Position numbers and translations under genes: made by a program. The notes below the pieces were generated by a model, which had not been told where the DNA came from, did no database searches, and saw nothing but the letters and a program-made list of their open reading frames with translations. A DNA stretch of 52,940 bases from Bacteroidota bacterium. GTDB lineage: Bacteria > Bacteroidota > Ignavibacteria > Kryptoniales > JAKASW01. Shown one piece after another: positions 16,986 through 25,219 of this stretch. How positions within the stretch are numbered: position 1 is the stretch's first letter; every line of letters starts with the position of its first letter. The DNA is taken from the NCBI GenBank assembly GCA_021794075.1, contig JAJYRM010000015.1, positions 1-52,940 of the forward strand. Direction: 5' to 3'.

Positions 16986-18224
16986 GTGGGCTATCCGTCT
17001 TTTATCGCCAGGCGTCTGGCACAATCGCGCTCGCACAACCGTTTCGTATCCTTCATCACCCTTTTCGCGGTCATCGGGCTGGCGATCGGAACCGCAGCTC
17101 TTCTTATAACAGTCTCCATTCTGAATGGATTTCAGAAACAGATTTCAGATAATGTCTCCAATTTCACGGCGAACATCGAAATCCGCGGCTTTGAAGATGT
17201 GAGTCTTCCGGATTACCAATCAGCGATGAGCAAAATCCTCTCGCAAAAGAACGTCAAGTCTGTCTCTCCGTTCGTCGCGCATGAAGCGATGATACGCGTC
17301 CATCGTTCCCATGCGGTGAACGCGCCATCTACAGATGGGCTACTCCTGAAGGGGCTTTTGTCGAAGTACGACAACAGCAGCATCAGACGTGAAATTGTTT
17401 CAGGTAAGTACGACCTTTCAAATCAGGGTTCCATGTCTCCTCTTCTAATAGGAGCAAAGCTCGCGCGGAAGCTCCAGGTAGGCGTTGGTGATACAGTGTT
17501 CATATTTGGAGTCGAGGGAATTCCATCACCGCTTAATCCTCCGAGAGTTTTATCTTTTGTCATCACGGGAATCTACGAGACCGGGATGTCGGAGTATGAC
17601 GATATTTACGGCTACACGAATCTCGCGTCGGCCTCCTATCTTTTCGACATTCCTCCCGGAAGCGTCACGGGATTCGATGTAATGGTGAACGACCTCCGAA
17701 CCGTCGGTACGACCGCGCATGATCTGGAGCTCAAACTCGGCTATCCTTATTACCCTCGTACCATGTACCAAATGTATAGAAATTTGTTCGCATGGATCGA
17801 ACTTCAGAAAAAGCCGATCCCGATAGTTATTGCTCTGATTATAATTGTCGCTGCTTTCAACGTCGTCGGCACGCTTCTCATGATCGTCATCGAGAAAATG
17901 AATGCGGTGGGAATACTGAAGACGCTAGGTGCTACTCGCGGCGCTATAACAAGAATTTTTCTTTTGCAGGGAGCATTTATCGGAGCTGCCGGCACCCTCA
18001 TCGGAAGCGGATTGGCGTACGCCATACTCGAACTGCAGAAGAGGTATAGTCTGATTCACATTCCCGGGTCGGTTTACTTCATGAACACTGTCCCGGTTTC
18101 CATGAAGGCCACGGACTTTTTCTTGATTGGTGGAATCGCGTTCGCCCTGTCGTTACTCGCTTCCTACCTTCCGGCAAGGACCGCGTCCGGCTTTGATCCG
18201 CTCGAATCGGTGAGGTACTTCTGA
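16986..18224 (+). CDS. LolC/LolE-type lipoprotein-releasing ABC transporter permease
   Basis: A 412-residue inner-membrane permease with the LolCE topology: one transmembrane helix near residues 22-45, a large periplasmic MacB-like domain, and three C-terminal helices (about 275-300, 320-350, 370-395) forming the FtsX domain. The conserved LFAVIGLAIGTAALLITVSILNGFQ after helix 1, the coupling segment MNAVGILKTLGATRGAITRIF and the ending FDPLESVRYF are characteristic. With the second permease and LolD it should extract outer-membrane lipoproteins from the inner membrane for delivery to a carrier. GTG start, 3 nt after prfB, whose 3' end supplies GGAGAAGG as ribosome site; so it is likely co-transcribed with prfB. 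Which permease equals LolC or LolE cannot be told. Confidence 0.88.
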   Translation: MGYPSFIARRLAQSRSHNRFVSFITLFAVIGLAIGTAALLITVSILNGFQKQISDNVSNFTANIEIRGFEDVSLPDYQSAMSKILSQKNVKSVSPFVAHEAMIRVHRSHAVNAPSTDGLLLKGLLSKYDNSSIRREIVSGKYDLSNQGSMSPLLIGAKLARKLQVGVGDTVFIFGVEGIPSPLNPPRVLSFVITGIYETGMSEYDDIYGYTNLASASYLFDIPPGSVTGFDVMVNDLRTVGTTAHDLELKLGYPYYPRTMYQMYRNLFAWIELQKKPIPIVIALIIIVAAFNVVGTLLMIVIEKMNAVGILKTLGATRGAITRIFLLQGAFIGAAGTLIGSGLAYAILELQKRYSLIHIPGSVYFMNTVPVSMKATDFFLIGGIAFALSLLASYLPARTASGFDPLESVRYF

Positions 18225-19462
18225 TGTCTTACTCAAGCTTCGTGGCCTTTCGCTACCTTAAATCTAAACGGAGGATGACCTCCGTATCGATTATCTCCCT
18301 TATATCGTTACTCGGCGTAATCGTTGGGACGGCGGCGCTCATCATTGTCATTTCAGTCTTCAATGGATTTCAGGGAATAGTCACGAAGATTTTGGTGGAC
18401 TTCGATCCGACGATCAGGGTAACCGCCGAATCGGGGCAGTACCTTTCGAATCCACAGAAGGCGATGGCGGAAGTCGCGAGCCTTAGGGAAGTGAAATCCG
18501 CTACGATGTTTCTCAGCGGAAAGGCGATGGTAGTTTCCGGCGGGGTGAATAGAGCAATCAACATTGTCGGAATTGTTCCGAAGGGGAACGAACGCATCTC
18601 AAGCCTTTCCGGGTCGATCGTTCTTGGCAAATTCCTCAATCCCGACAACGACCACCAGATCGTGATTGGCCTGTCGCTTGCCGACGCGCTCGACGCGGTG
18701 GTGGGAGACTCTATAGCCGTTATAAGTCCGGCGGGGATCGAGAGGAGCCTGACGCAATTCTATCAGCCGAAGGTTGAGCATTTTGTCGTTGGTGGAATTT
18801 ATCAATCGAATAACAAGGACTATGACGGGTATTACGCGTTTGTGAACCTTCCATCGGCACAGTATCTGTTCGCTTCGCCGGATTCTGCAGTTTCACCCAA
18901 CATGGTAAACGGGGTCGACGCGAAGCTCTACGACATCGGCAAGTCAAACGAGGTGAAATCGAAGCTCGAAAAGATGCTCCCAGGTGACAAAGTCGAGACA
19001 TGGTATGACCTTCACAAAGACCTATATCAGATGATGACAGTAGAGCGTATCGTAGCGTACATTGTCCTCTCACTAATCATCGTGATAGCGGCGTTCAATA
19101 TTCTCGGTTCCCTCACTATGACGGTCATCGAGAAGCGGAGGGAGATCGGAGTGCTAAAGGCGATGGGGGCGACGCAATCAGGTATCATGAAGATTTATCT
19201 CCTGGAAGGATTTTTAGTCGGCCTTGTGGGGAGCATCCTCGGCTTGCTCATTGGTTACGGTGTCGGCGAAGCCCAGATCAAGTATCATCTTTTCAAATTG
19301 GACACCAGCGTCTATATAATACCGGCGCTGCCGGTCACCATGCATGTCTCTGATTTCATCGTGGTAGGGTTGATAGCCATGGTAATCTGCTCACTTGCCG
19401 CCCTGTACCCGGCTAAACGGGCGTCAAAGATTGATCCTGCTGAAGCCGTGAGATGGGAGTGA
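18224..19462 (+). CDS. LolC/LolE-type lipoprotein-releasing ABC transporter permease, second copy
   Basis: Also 412 residues and clearly paralogous to the preceding gene: SIISLISLLGVIVGTAALIIVISVFNGFQG after the first helix, the cytoplasmic coupling helix VIEKRREIGVLKAMGATQSGIMKIY, and the ending LYPAKRASKIDPAEAVRWE. The start ATG overlaps the previous stop by one base (TGATG). Two non-identical permeases imply a LolC/LolE-like heterodimer rather than the single LolF homodimer seen in some bacteria. The periplasmic domain lies at about residues 45-270. LolD follows after 6 nt. Confidence 0.88.
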   Translation: MSYSSFVAFRYLKSKRRMTSVSIISLISLLGVIVGTAALIIVISVFNGFQGIVTKILVDFDPTIRVTAESGQYLSNPQKAMAEVASLREVKSATMFLSGKAMVVSGGVNRAINIVGIVPKGNERISSLSGSIVLGKFLNPDNDHQIVIGLSLADALDAVVGDSIAVISPAGIERSLTQFYQPKVEHFVVGGIYQSNNKDYDGYYAFVNLPSAQYLFASPDSAVSPNMVNGVDAKLYDIGKSNEVKSKLEKMLPGDKVETWYDLHKDLYQMMTVERIVAYIVLSLIIVIAAFNILGSLTMTVIEKRREIGVLKAMGATQSGIMKIYLLEGFLVGLVGSILGLLIGYGVGEAQIKYHLFKLDTSVYIIPALPVTMHVSDFIVVGLIAMVICSLAALYPAKRASKIDPAEAVRWE

Positions 19463-19468
19463 ATTAGT

Positions 19469-20146
19469 TTGTCGGAAAAAGTAATACAAGTCTCAGGTAT
19501 CACGAAAAGCTACTTCATCGGGAAAAGGGAACTGCAGGTCCTGAAGGGCATTGATTTCACTGCCGATCAGGGCGAGATTATAGCCATTGTTGGCGCGTCC
19601 GGCGCGGGTAAGAGCACGCTACTCCATATCGTCGGAACGCTTGACAAGCCGACGGGTGGAAGCGTTCTCTTTGATGGCCAGGATGTCTTCAAGCTGAGCG
19701 ACGAGAAGATTGCCAGATTCAGGAGCCTCCAAATCGGTTTTGTCTTCCAATTCCATCACCTCCTTCCGGAATTTACAGCTTTGGAAAACGTGGCAATGCC
19801 GGCTTTGATCGCGGGTATGAAGCTGGGTCAGATCAAGGAACGCGCCCTCAAGTTGCTCGCGGAAGTCGGTCTAGATGAGAGGGCGGAGCACCGGCCCTCG
19901 GAGTTGAGCGGAGGTGAACAGCAGAGGGTCGCCGTAGCCCGCGCGTTGATCAACGGGCCGAAGGTTGTTTTGGCCGACGAGCCGTCCGGCAATTTGGACT
20001 CCGTGAATGCGGAATCTCTTCACGGACTTCTACTCGACCTTTGCCGGAATCACTCGACGACTTTTCTAATCGCCACGCACAACGATCACCTGACGAAGCT
20101 GGCGCATCGCGTCTTCAAAATACAAGACGGGGTGTTGGTCGCCTGA
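19469..20146 (+). CDS. lolD: Lipoprotein-releasing system ATP-binding protein
   Basis: This 225-residue ABC ATPase powers the two adjacent permeases. Walker A is GASGAGKST (about residue 43), the Q-loop is in IGFVFQFHHLLPEFTALENV, the signature is LSGGEQQRVAVARAL (about 145), Walker B is VVLADEPSGNLD, and the switch His is in FLIATHNDH. The LLPEFTALENV stretch is typical of the LolD/MacB group. It starts at TTG 19469, 6 nt after the second permease stop. Position directly after two LolC/E-type permeases separates it from the MacB and FtsE relatives. Confidence 0.9.
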   Translation: MSEKVIQVSGITKSYFIGKRELQVLKGIDFTADQGEIIAIVGASGAGKSTLLHIVGTLDKPTGGSVLFDGQDVFKLSDEKIARFRSLQIGFVFQFHHLLPEFTALENVAMPALIAGMKLGQIKERALKLLAEVGLDERAEHRPSELSGGEQQRVAVARALINGPKVVLADEPSGNLDSVNAESLHGLLLDLCRNHSTTFLIATHNDHLTKLAHRVFKIQDGVLVA

Positions 20147-20192
20147 AAACAAAGATTGTAACTCGCCGCCCTGCTGCTTAAATTTCATATCC

Positions 20193-20266
20193 GGGCACGT
20201 AGCTCAATTGGATAGAGCGTTGGCCTCCGGAGCCAGAGGTTGTGGGTTCGAGTCCCACCGTGCCCA
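20193..20266 (+). tRNA. tRNA-Arg (anticodon CCG)
   Basis: A complete 74-nt cloverleaf. The acceptor arm GGGCACG pairs with CGTGCCC; the D arm is GCTC...GAGC with AATTGGATA as loop; the anticodon stem TTGGC/GCCAG encloses the loop CTCCGGA, giving anticodon CCG (reads CGG, arginine); the T arm is GTGGG TTCGAGT CCCAC. The discriminator base is A and CCA is not encoded. Confidence 0.95.
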
Positions 20267-20744
20267 CTGCGTTAGCGGGTAAATTCAGTCAGGGTGTTTT
20301 CGGTCACACGTATTCCGTCGTTTAGAGTCTAACTTTCCCACGTGATTCGCAGCGGCAGACTAGTCAGGAGTCGCAATCAGTCTGCATGGCGGTACGGTGG
20401 AGGTCGTCCAACTCACGTCTCAAGACCTTTGGGCAGGCATCGAATTTCATGACCGTTCAAGGGGCTCCGGTTTGTAAGTAAATTTCTCATTTCATCCATC
20501 GAATCACGCCTTTCTATATCGATTCTTGTGGCGATGACATATTTCAGATTGCCGCATTTTTTCCTTTTTTTCTCGGGCCTGCGCCGTAGAGCAATACGTG
20601 CGACAGGTTCTGAACTTTGGGGTGTTCAATGTCGACCTCTTTCCGAATCGAGTTGAGAAAGCGATCTCTTTCGGAAGATGATGCTCTTGTAGTATATTTT
20701 TGGACAATTTGTGATTTAAGCAATGTGGCTTTCAGAATACACTC
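20267..20744. other. Gene-free region between tRNA-Arg and the patatin gene
   Basis: About 480 bp without a convincing gene on either strand. It contains a pyrimidine-rich patch (about 20555-20575) and a reverse-strand frame of 67 codons that has no ribosome site and no recognisable product. No integrase, direct repeat of the tRNA 3' end or inverted repeat pair was noticed. The promoter of the patatin gene should lie near its right end, but I cannot assign boxes. Confidence 0.5.
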
Positions 20745-23327
20745 ATGAAGATTACCAGACTATACGTCATTCTATTTTGTTTCTTATTGATCAACACTGC
20801 GTCGGCTCAGGAAGAGAGACTTGAATTTGCCGGGAAGTACTTCCCTTATCTTGAAAAGAGCAGACCTAAGATTGCTCTTGTCCTTTCAGGTGGAGGGTCA
20901 AGGGGCATTTCTCAAATTGGGGTCATCGAGGCGCTTGAAGCCGCCCACATACCTATCGATCTAATCGTCGGTACGAGCATGGGGAGCATCATCGGCGGAC
21001 TCTATGCCTCCGGATATTCCGGGACCGAACTAGACTCCATCGCGCTATCTCAAAATTGGAACCAGCTTCTCGCTTTGTCCGACGCGGTGAGCAGGAGCGA
21101 CCTGTTTCTCCAGCAAAAACAGGATGAGGAACAGAGTTTCCTTGTAATAAGATTGAACGGATTTGAGCCAGTCCTCCCTTCGGCTCTCGCTAACGGGCAG
21201 AGGCTTACGACGCTACTTACGAGGCTAGTGTTGAACGCTCCGTACCGAGTAGTGAACTCATTCAACGACTTGAAGATCCCATTTCGAGCTGTCGCCACGG
21301 ATATGGTTACCGGAAAGCGTGTGGTGATATCAACAGGTGATCTCGCGCAAGCTATGCGTGCCAGCTCAACTGTGCCGGTGGTATTCACTCCGATAAGGGC
21401 TGACTCTTTGAGGCTCGTGGATGGCGGTCTTGTATCTAACATACCGGTGGACATTGCCAGAAACATGGGCGCGAATCTTGTAATAGCCGTGAACACAACC
21501 AGTCCGCTTCGCCCCGAAAGAAGCATAGCGACTCCCTGGGACGCGCTTGACCAGGTGACGAGCATTATGATGCAGCAATCGAACAAGCTTGAGCTTGAGA
21601 AGGCGGACGTAGTCATCACTCCTCGTCTTTATGGACATTACTCTTCTGATTTCAATCACCTGGATTCATTGATTTATGATGGGAAAATCGCTGCCGAGTC
21701 AAAAATCGGAGAGATCGACTCGCTCTATCAGATAGACATGCGAAAGATGGAGCGCGCCGAAGCCAGAGGACCAAGAAAGGTGGTGGTCGAAGGAAAGCCA
21801 TATCTACAAACCGACAACACTTCGACCAGATTACCGGAGTACGACTCAAAATCTTTGCTGCTAATTTCAAGCGTGAGATTTACAGGCGCCTTCAGGATGC
21901 CAGACTCAATCCTGATCGAACCCTTCAAAGACCTCCTCGGACATTACGATAATCCAGTTCAGATTAACGCGGCATGCGAGAAACTCGTATGGATTTACCG
22001 CAACCATGACCTCGGGATGGCAAGGATAACAAATGTCAGCTATGATTCGGTTCAGTCCACGCTGGATATATCTATCAACGAGGGAGAGATTTCAAACATC
22101 TCCCTTTTGGGCAACGTCGTAGCAAAACCATTTCTTATCCGTAGAGAGTTTCCTTTGGTGCCTGAGGACATTTTCACGACGAGTCAGGCAATCGAGGGGA
22201 TCAATAATATCTATTCCACTAATCTGTTTAGCCAGGTCCTCCTATGGACACAGTATGATCCTTCCACCGCCCTTACTATCGATGTTGCCGAGAAAAGTTC
22301 TCGATTGTTCAGATTCGGGTTGCGCGCCGACAACGAACGAAATGGACAGATTTTCGCGTCGCTTTCGGACGATGACCTTTTGGGCACCGGGACAAGGGCG
22401 GGTTTCTCTTTCGCCGGCGGATCAAGAAACAGGCTGGGCGAGATGTTCCTCGGTACAACGCGCATTCTCAACACCGACCTTACTTATGACTTTCGCGCGT
22501 TCACAGGCTTCAGGGATGTCCGATATTACGTCGATCAGTCTAATTCTGCCGCTCCCACCGTGTGGGACCTGGCTTCTGTTGGCGAATACCGAATCATACG
22601 ATCGGGGTATGAATTCTCAATTGGGACTCAGATCCGCCGCTTTGGTACGGTGAATGCGACTCTCGATTATGGTTGGGACCGGATAAGACCGCTGCACAAT
22701 TTCTCGACCAGTTACTCAGCCAGGCTCGTCGACCTGAAGGTCGGCTCGTTCGTCGACACCCGCGACAGGTCGGCGTTTCCTCGGACAGGTATTTTGAGCG
22801 ACATCTATTTTGAAACTTCACTCAAGGGACTTAACAGCCAACAGTCTTTCTCGAGGATTTATTTCGATTACGAGACTTACCAGACAGCCTTCTCTCTCTT
22901 CACATTTAAGCAGCACTACATATTCGGCTTCGGTGACAACTCGCTGCCGCTTTCCAGACAGTTCAGCCTTGGTGGGCAGGATCTCTTTTACGGATTGCAA
23001 GAAGATGCGCTTCGGGGGAGACAAATATTCCTCGCCAGCGCCGAACTGCGCGTCAAACTTCCGATAAAAATATTCTTCGACACTTATCTCGCCGGTCGAT
23101 TTGACATCGGCGATGTGTGGGCGCAGCAGGAGAACATAGTCCTGAAAACACTGAAGCAGGGAATAGGTATGTCTCTCGGATTCGATACCCCGATCGGTCC
23201 TTTCGTCGTAAGTGCCGGAAAAGCTTTTTATCCCGGAAGAGGTTCCAAACTTCAGACGCTGTCAACGCCCTGGCAGTTCTATTTTAAGATCGGTGTGGAG
23301 ATACCTACGATCAGTTCATTCCAGTAA
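20745..23327 (+). CDS. Patatin-like phospholipase fused to POTRA and outer-membrane beta-barrel
   Basis: An 860-residue exported protein with a signal peptide (MKITRLYVILFCFLLINTASA, cut before QE). The patatin lipase domain (about 40-330) has the oxyanion loop LVLSGGGSRGISQIG, the nucleophile elbow GTSMG (Ser near 77) and the catalytic Asp in LVDGGLVSN (about 225), all intact. A POTRA-like segment follows (about 375-500), then a C-terminal Omp85-type barrel (about 510-860; FSLGGQDLFYGLQEDALRGRQ is typical). This is the PlpD-like architecture, in which a lipase is joined to a 16-strand barrel in the outer membrane. The likely substrate is phospholipid; whether the domain is released or stays in the periplasm is unknown. 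It is convergent with the PAP2 gene. Confidence 0.9.
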   Translation: MKITRLYVILFCFLLINTASAQEERLEFAGKYFPYLEKSRPKIALVLSGGGSRGISQIGVIEALEAAHIPIDLIVGTSMGSIIGGLYASGYSGTELDSIALSQNWNQLLALSDAVSRSDLFLQQKQDEEQSFLVIRLNGFEPVLPSALANGQRLTTLLTRLVLNAPYRVVNSFNDLKIPFRAVATDMVTGKRVVISTGDLAQAMRASSTVPVVFTPIRADSLRLVDGGLVSNIPVDIARNMGANLVIAVNTTSPLRPERSIATPWDALDQVTSIMMQQSNKLELEKADVVITPRLYGHYSSDFNHLDSLIYDGKIAAESKIGEIDSLYQIDMRKMERAEARGPRKVVVEGKPYLQTDNTSTRLPEYDSKSLLLISSVRFTGAFRMPDSILIEPFKDLLGHYDNPVQINAACEKLVWIYRNHDLGMARITNVSYDSVQSTLDISINEGEISNISLLGNVVAKPFLIRREFPLVPEDIFTTSQAIEGINNIYSTNLFSQVLLWTQYDPSTALTIDVAEKSSRLFRFGLRADNERNGQIFASLSDDDLLGTGTRAGFSFAGGSRNRLGEMFLGTTRILNTDLTYDFRAFTGFRDVRYYVDQSNSAAPTVWDLASVGEYRIIRSGYEFSIGTQIRRFGTVNATLDYGWDRIRPLHNFSTSYSARLVDLKVGSFVDTRDRSAFPRTGILSDIYFETSLKGLNSQQSFSRIYFDYETYQTAFSLFTFKQHYIFGFGDNSLPLSRQFSLGGQDLFYGLQEDALRGRQIFLASAELRVKLPIKIFFDTYLAGRFDIGDVWAQQENIVLKTLKQGIGMSLGFDTPIGPFVVSAGKAFYPGRGSKLQTLSTPWQFYFKIGVEIPTISSFQ

Positions 23328-23415
23328 GCGTAACGCTGTGCGACGGCATCTGAATTTAAGCCGACCGCTTACCGGAATAGAGGCCGGGAGAATGAGGTGT
23401 GATGGCTTGGCGCAT

Positions 23416-24393
23416 TCACTTTCTTATATATACCTCTTCCTCGACCAGGTCATATCTGTCGTTCGATCCGTGATTGGAGCCCTTTCGTTTATTTCTCCCC
23501 GTTAATATTGACTCTAGCCACCGCGCGCTTGACAATACAAGAATCCCAACTAGCGCTCCCGCTATGACATCGACGCCGTAATGGTAACGCATGTAGATCG
23601 TCGCGAAAATCAACCCTGCGCCTAACGGAATTATTATCATCGCGGACTTTGCACGATACCTGATCGCCATCGCAATTGTAATGAGAGTCATTTCGGTATG
23701 GCCACTGGGGAAACAATCGCGTTGAGCAAGAGCCGCCGCTCGCGCAACGTTTGTTATCGACTCACCGGAGTTAATTATGTTTCTAAGTATCGGCGTGAGA
23801 TATAATCCGGGTAACTGTTCGTTGAGTTTTGCGAAGTTGTATAAAGTGAAGCGCGGACCGATGGCAGGGACGAAGAGGTATCCTGCATAAGAAGTATAGA
23901 AACCGTACATCAGCGTGAAGAGGAAAAAGAGAAATGCTTCCTCCCGATGTTCCCTTAGCAGGTCAACGCCGAGTATGATCCAGAGAAGATAGAAGCTACT
24001 GTAGCAAATCTGCAGGAACTCTGTCAGACCGGGCGTTGCGATCCTGTCAAACACGGCCGTCGGGTCGGCGCCGAACAACATCCTGTCGAGTTTTATGAGC
24101 ACGTAGTCCAGATCATGCGGGTTGATCGGATGGACCATCAGGTACATTTCCTTGAAGGTCAGGAAGATCAGCGGTATGCTGTACCATCGCGTCACAAACT
24201 TTACGGCCCTGTTGGAGTGACTCGCGTCCAGATTCACAAGGACCAGAATAATCACGGATGCGGCGATGTTGCTAACGACTATCAAAACGAAATACTCGAC
24301 ACGGGAGTAGAAAATCAGCGCGACGATTGAGATCAGCGCCATCCCGATGATGTTGAGCCGGTCAAGCGGCCTCAATCTGCTAAGATCGAACAT
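23416..24393 (-). CDS. PAP2-superfamily membrane phosphatase / Aur1-Ipt1-like phosphotransferase
   Basis: A polytopic membrane protein of 325 residues with at least six hydrophobic helices. Motifs are those of the Aur1/Ipt1-like branch of the PAP2 superfamily: FVPAIGPRF, then CFPSGHTEMTLI (catalytic His in the PSGH motif), then MRYHYGVDVIAG (third motif, second catalytic His). Such enzymes remove or transfer phosphoryl groups on lipid phosphates such as phosphatidate or undecaprenyl pyrophosphate; the substrate is not visible here. ATG 24393 is chosen because GGAGAG lies just upstream; a longer start at 24429 sits deeper within rsmA. It overlaps the rsmA 3' end by 14 bp, so the two are probably co-expressed. 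The C-terminal tail is charged and hydrophilic. Confidence 0.82.
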   Translation of the reverse strand: MFDLSRLRPLDRLNIIGMALISIVALIFYSRVEYFVLIVVSNIAASVIILVLVNLDASHSNRAVKFVTRWYSIPLIFLTFKEMYLMVHPINPHDLDYVLIKLDRMLFGADPTAVFDRIATPGLTEFLQICYSSFYLLWIILGVDLLREHREEAFLFFLFTLMYGFYTSYAGYLFVPAIGPRFTLYNFAKLNEQLPGLYLTPILRNIINSGESITNVARAAALAQRDCFPSGHTEMTLITIAMAIRYRAKSAMIIIPLGAGLIFATIYMRYHYGVDVIAGALVGILVLSSARWLESILTGRNKRKGSNHGSNDRYDLVEEEVYIRK

Positions 24394-25219
24394 TTCTCTC
24401 CAGCTTTGCGAAAATGCCATAAATCTCATTTGGCGCGAAAGTTTCGACTCTTCCGGTCCTGAAACGCTCTTCGAGAACGTTTACGGATTGCTTCCCGTAG
24501 CGTACCGCGACGAAATGCCGGAACATCTTCCTTCTCATACCGAACGCCCCCTTTACAAACCTTACGAATTCATCCTCATTTTTCAGCGGCTCGCGGTCCC
24601 GGAAAGCAATTCGAACGACGCGTGAATCGACGCGCGGTCTCGGCCGGAAACATCCAGGGGTGACGAGGAAAAGTTTCTCAACGTCTGCAACAAGCTGCAG
24701 TCGCACGGAGATCGCTCCATAGTCCTTGGTGCCAGAAGGACCGGCTAGCCTTGATGCGACCTCATCCTGCATCATCAGTACCGCGGTGTCGATCTTGTCC
24801 CGGTTATCGACAAGCGTAGAGACGATCTTGCTGGTGAGATTATACGGAATATTTCCAACAACTTTTATCAGCGGCCTCCCGCTTGTGAACTCATACTCAA
24901 GAAAGTCGCCGGCGACTATTTGAACGTTCGAATCACTCGGAAATCTCGAAATGAGCTCTTCGGCGAGGTATTGGTCCTTCTCGACCGCCACTATCTTTGC
25001 GCCGGTAGCGGCCAGCAGGCCTGTCAGCGCCCCCTTGCCAGGGCCTATCTCAACGAGCGAATCGGATTCTGACGGTGAAACAGCTTCGACAATCTTACGG
25101 GCTATGTTTTCGTCGACAAGAAAATTCTGTCCGAGGGATTTTTTTGCCGGATGTTGTAAGCGCATTACCGAATTGTCGTATCCGTTTTTAATACCCGAAT
25201 TTTTCCCGAGTGCAGTCAC
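24380..25219 (-). CDS. rsmA: 16S rRNA (adenine-1518/1519-N6) dimethyltransferase
   Basis: RsmA (KsgA) dimethylates two adjacent adenosines in the 3' terminal helix of 16S rRNA during small-subunit assembly. The family opening PAKKSLGQNFLVDENIARKI is present, followed by the SAM loop LVEIGPGKGALTG, the acidic AVEKD, DFLEY, and the catalytic GNIPYNLTS (motif IV). The C-terminal part (LFLVTPGCFRPRPRVDSRVV) is also standard. Start is GTG at 25219, overlapping the AsmA stop (GTGA); ATG at 25165, directly before the conserved region, is a credible alternative. Length 279 matches the family. Confidence 0.93.
   Translation of the reverse strand: MTALGKNSGIKNGYDNSVMRLQHPAKKSLGQNFLVDENIARKIVEAVSPSESDSLVEIGPGKGALTGLLAATGAKIVAVEKDQYLAEELISRFPSDSNVQIVAGDFLEYEFTSGRPLIKVVGNIPYNLTSKIVSTLVDNRDKIDTAVLMMQDEVASRLAGPSGTKDYGAISVRLQLVADVEKLFLVTPGCFRPRPRVDSRVVRIAFRDREPLKNEDEFVRFVKGAFGMRRKMFRHFVAVRYGKQSVNVLEERFRTGRVETFAPNEIYGIFAKLERNVRS

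Noticed and set aside
20504-20707. 67-codon reverse-strand frame in the gap after tRNA-Arg
   Set aside because: There is no ribosome site, no recognisable product and no coding-like composition.
20193-20744. tRNA-Arg as an attachment site for an integrated element
   Set aside because: No integrase, no repeat of the tRNA 3' end and no phage or plasmid gene appears next to it; the neighbours are housekeeping or envelope genes.
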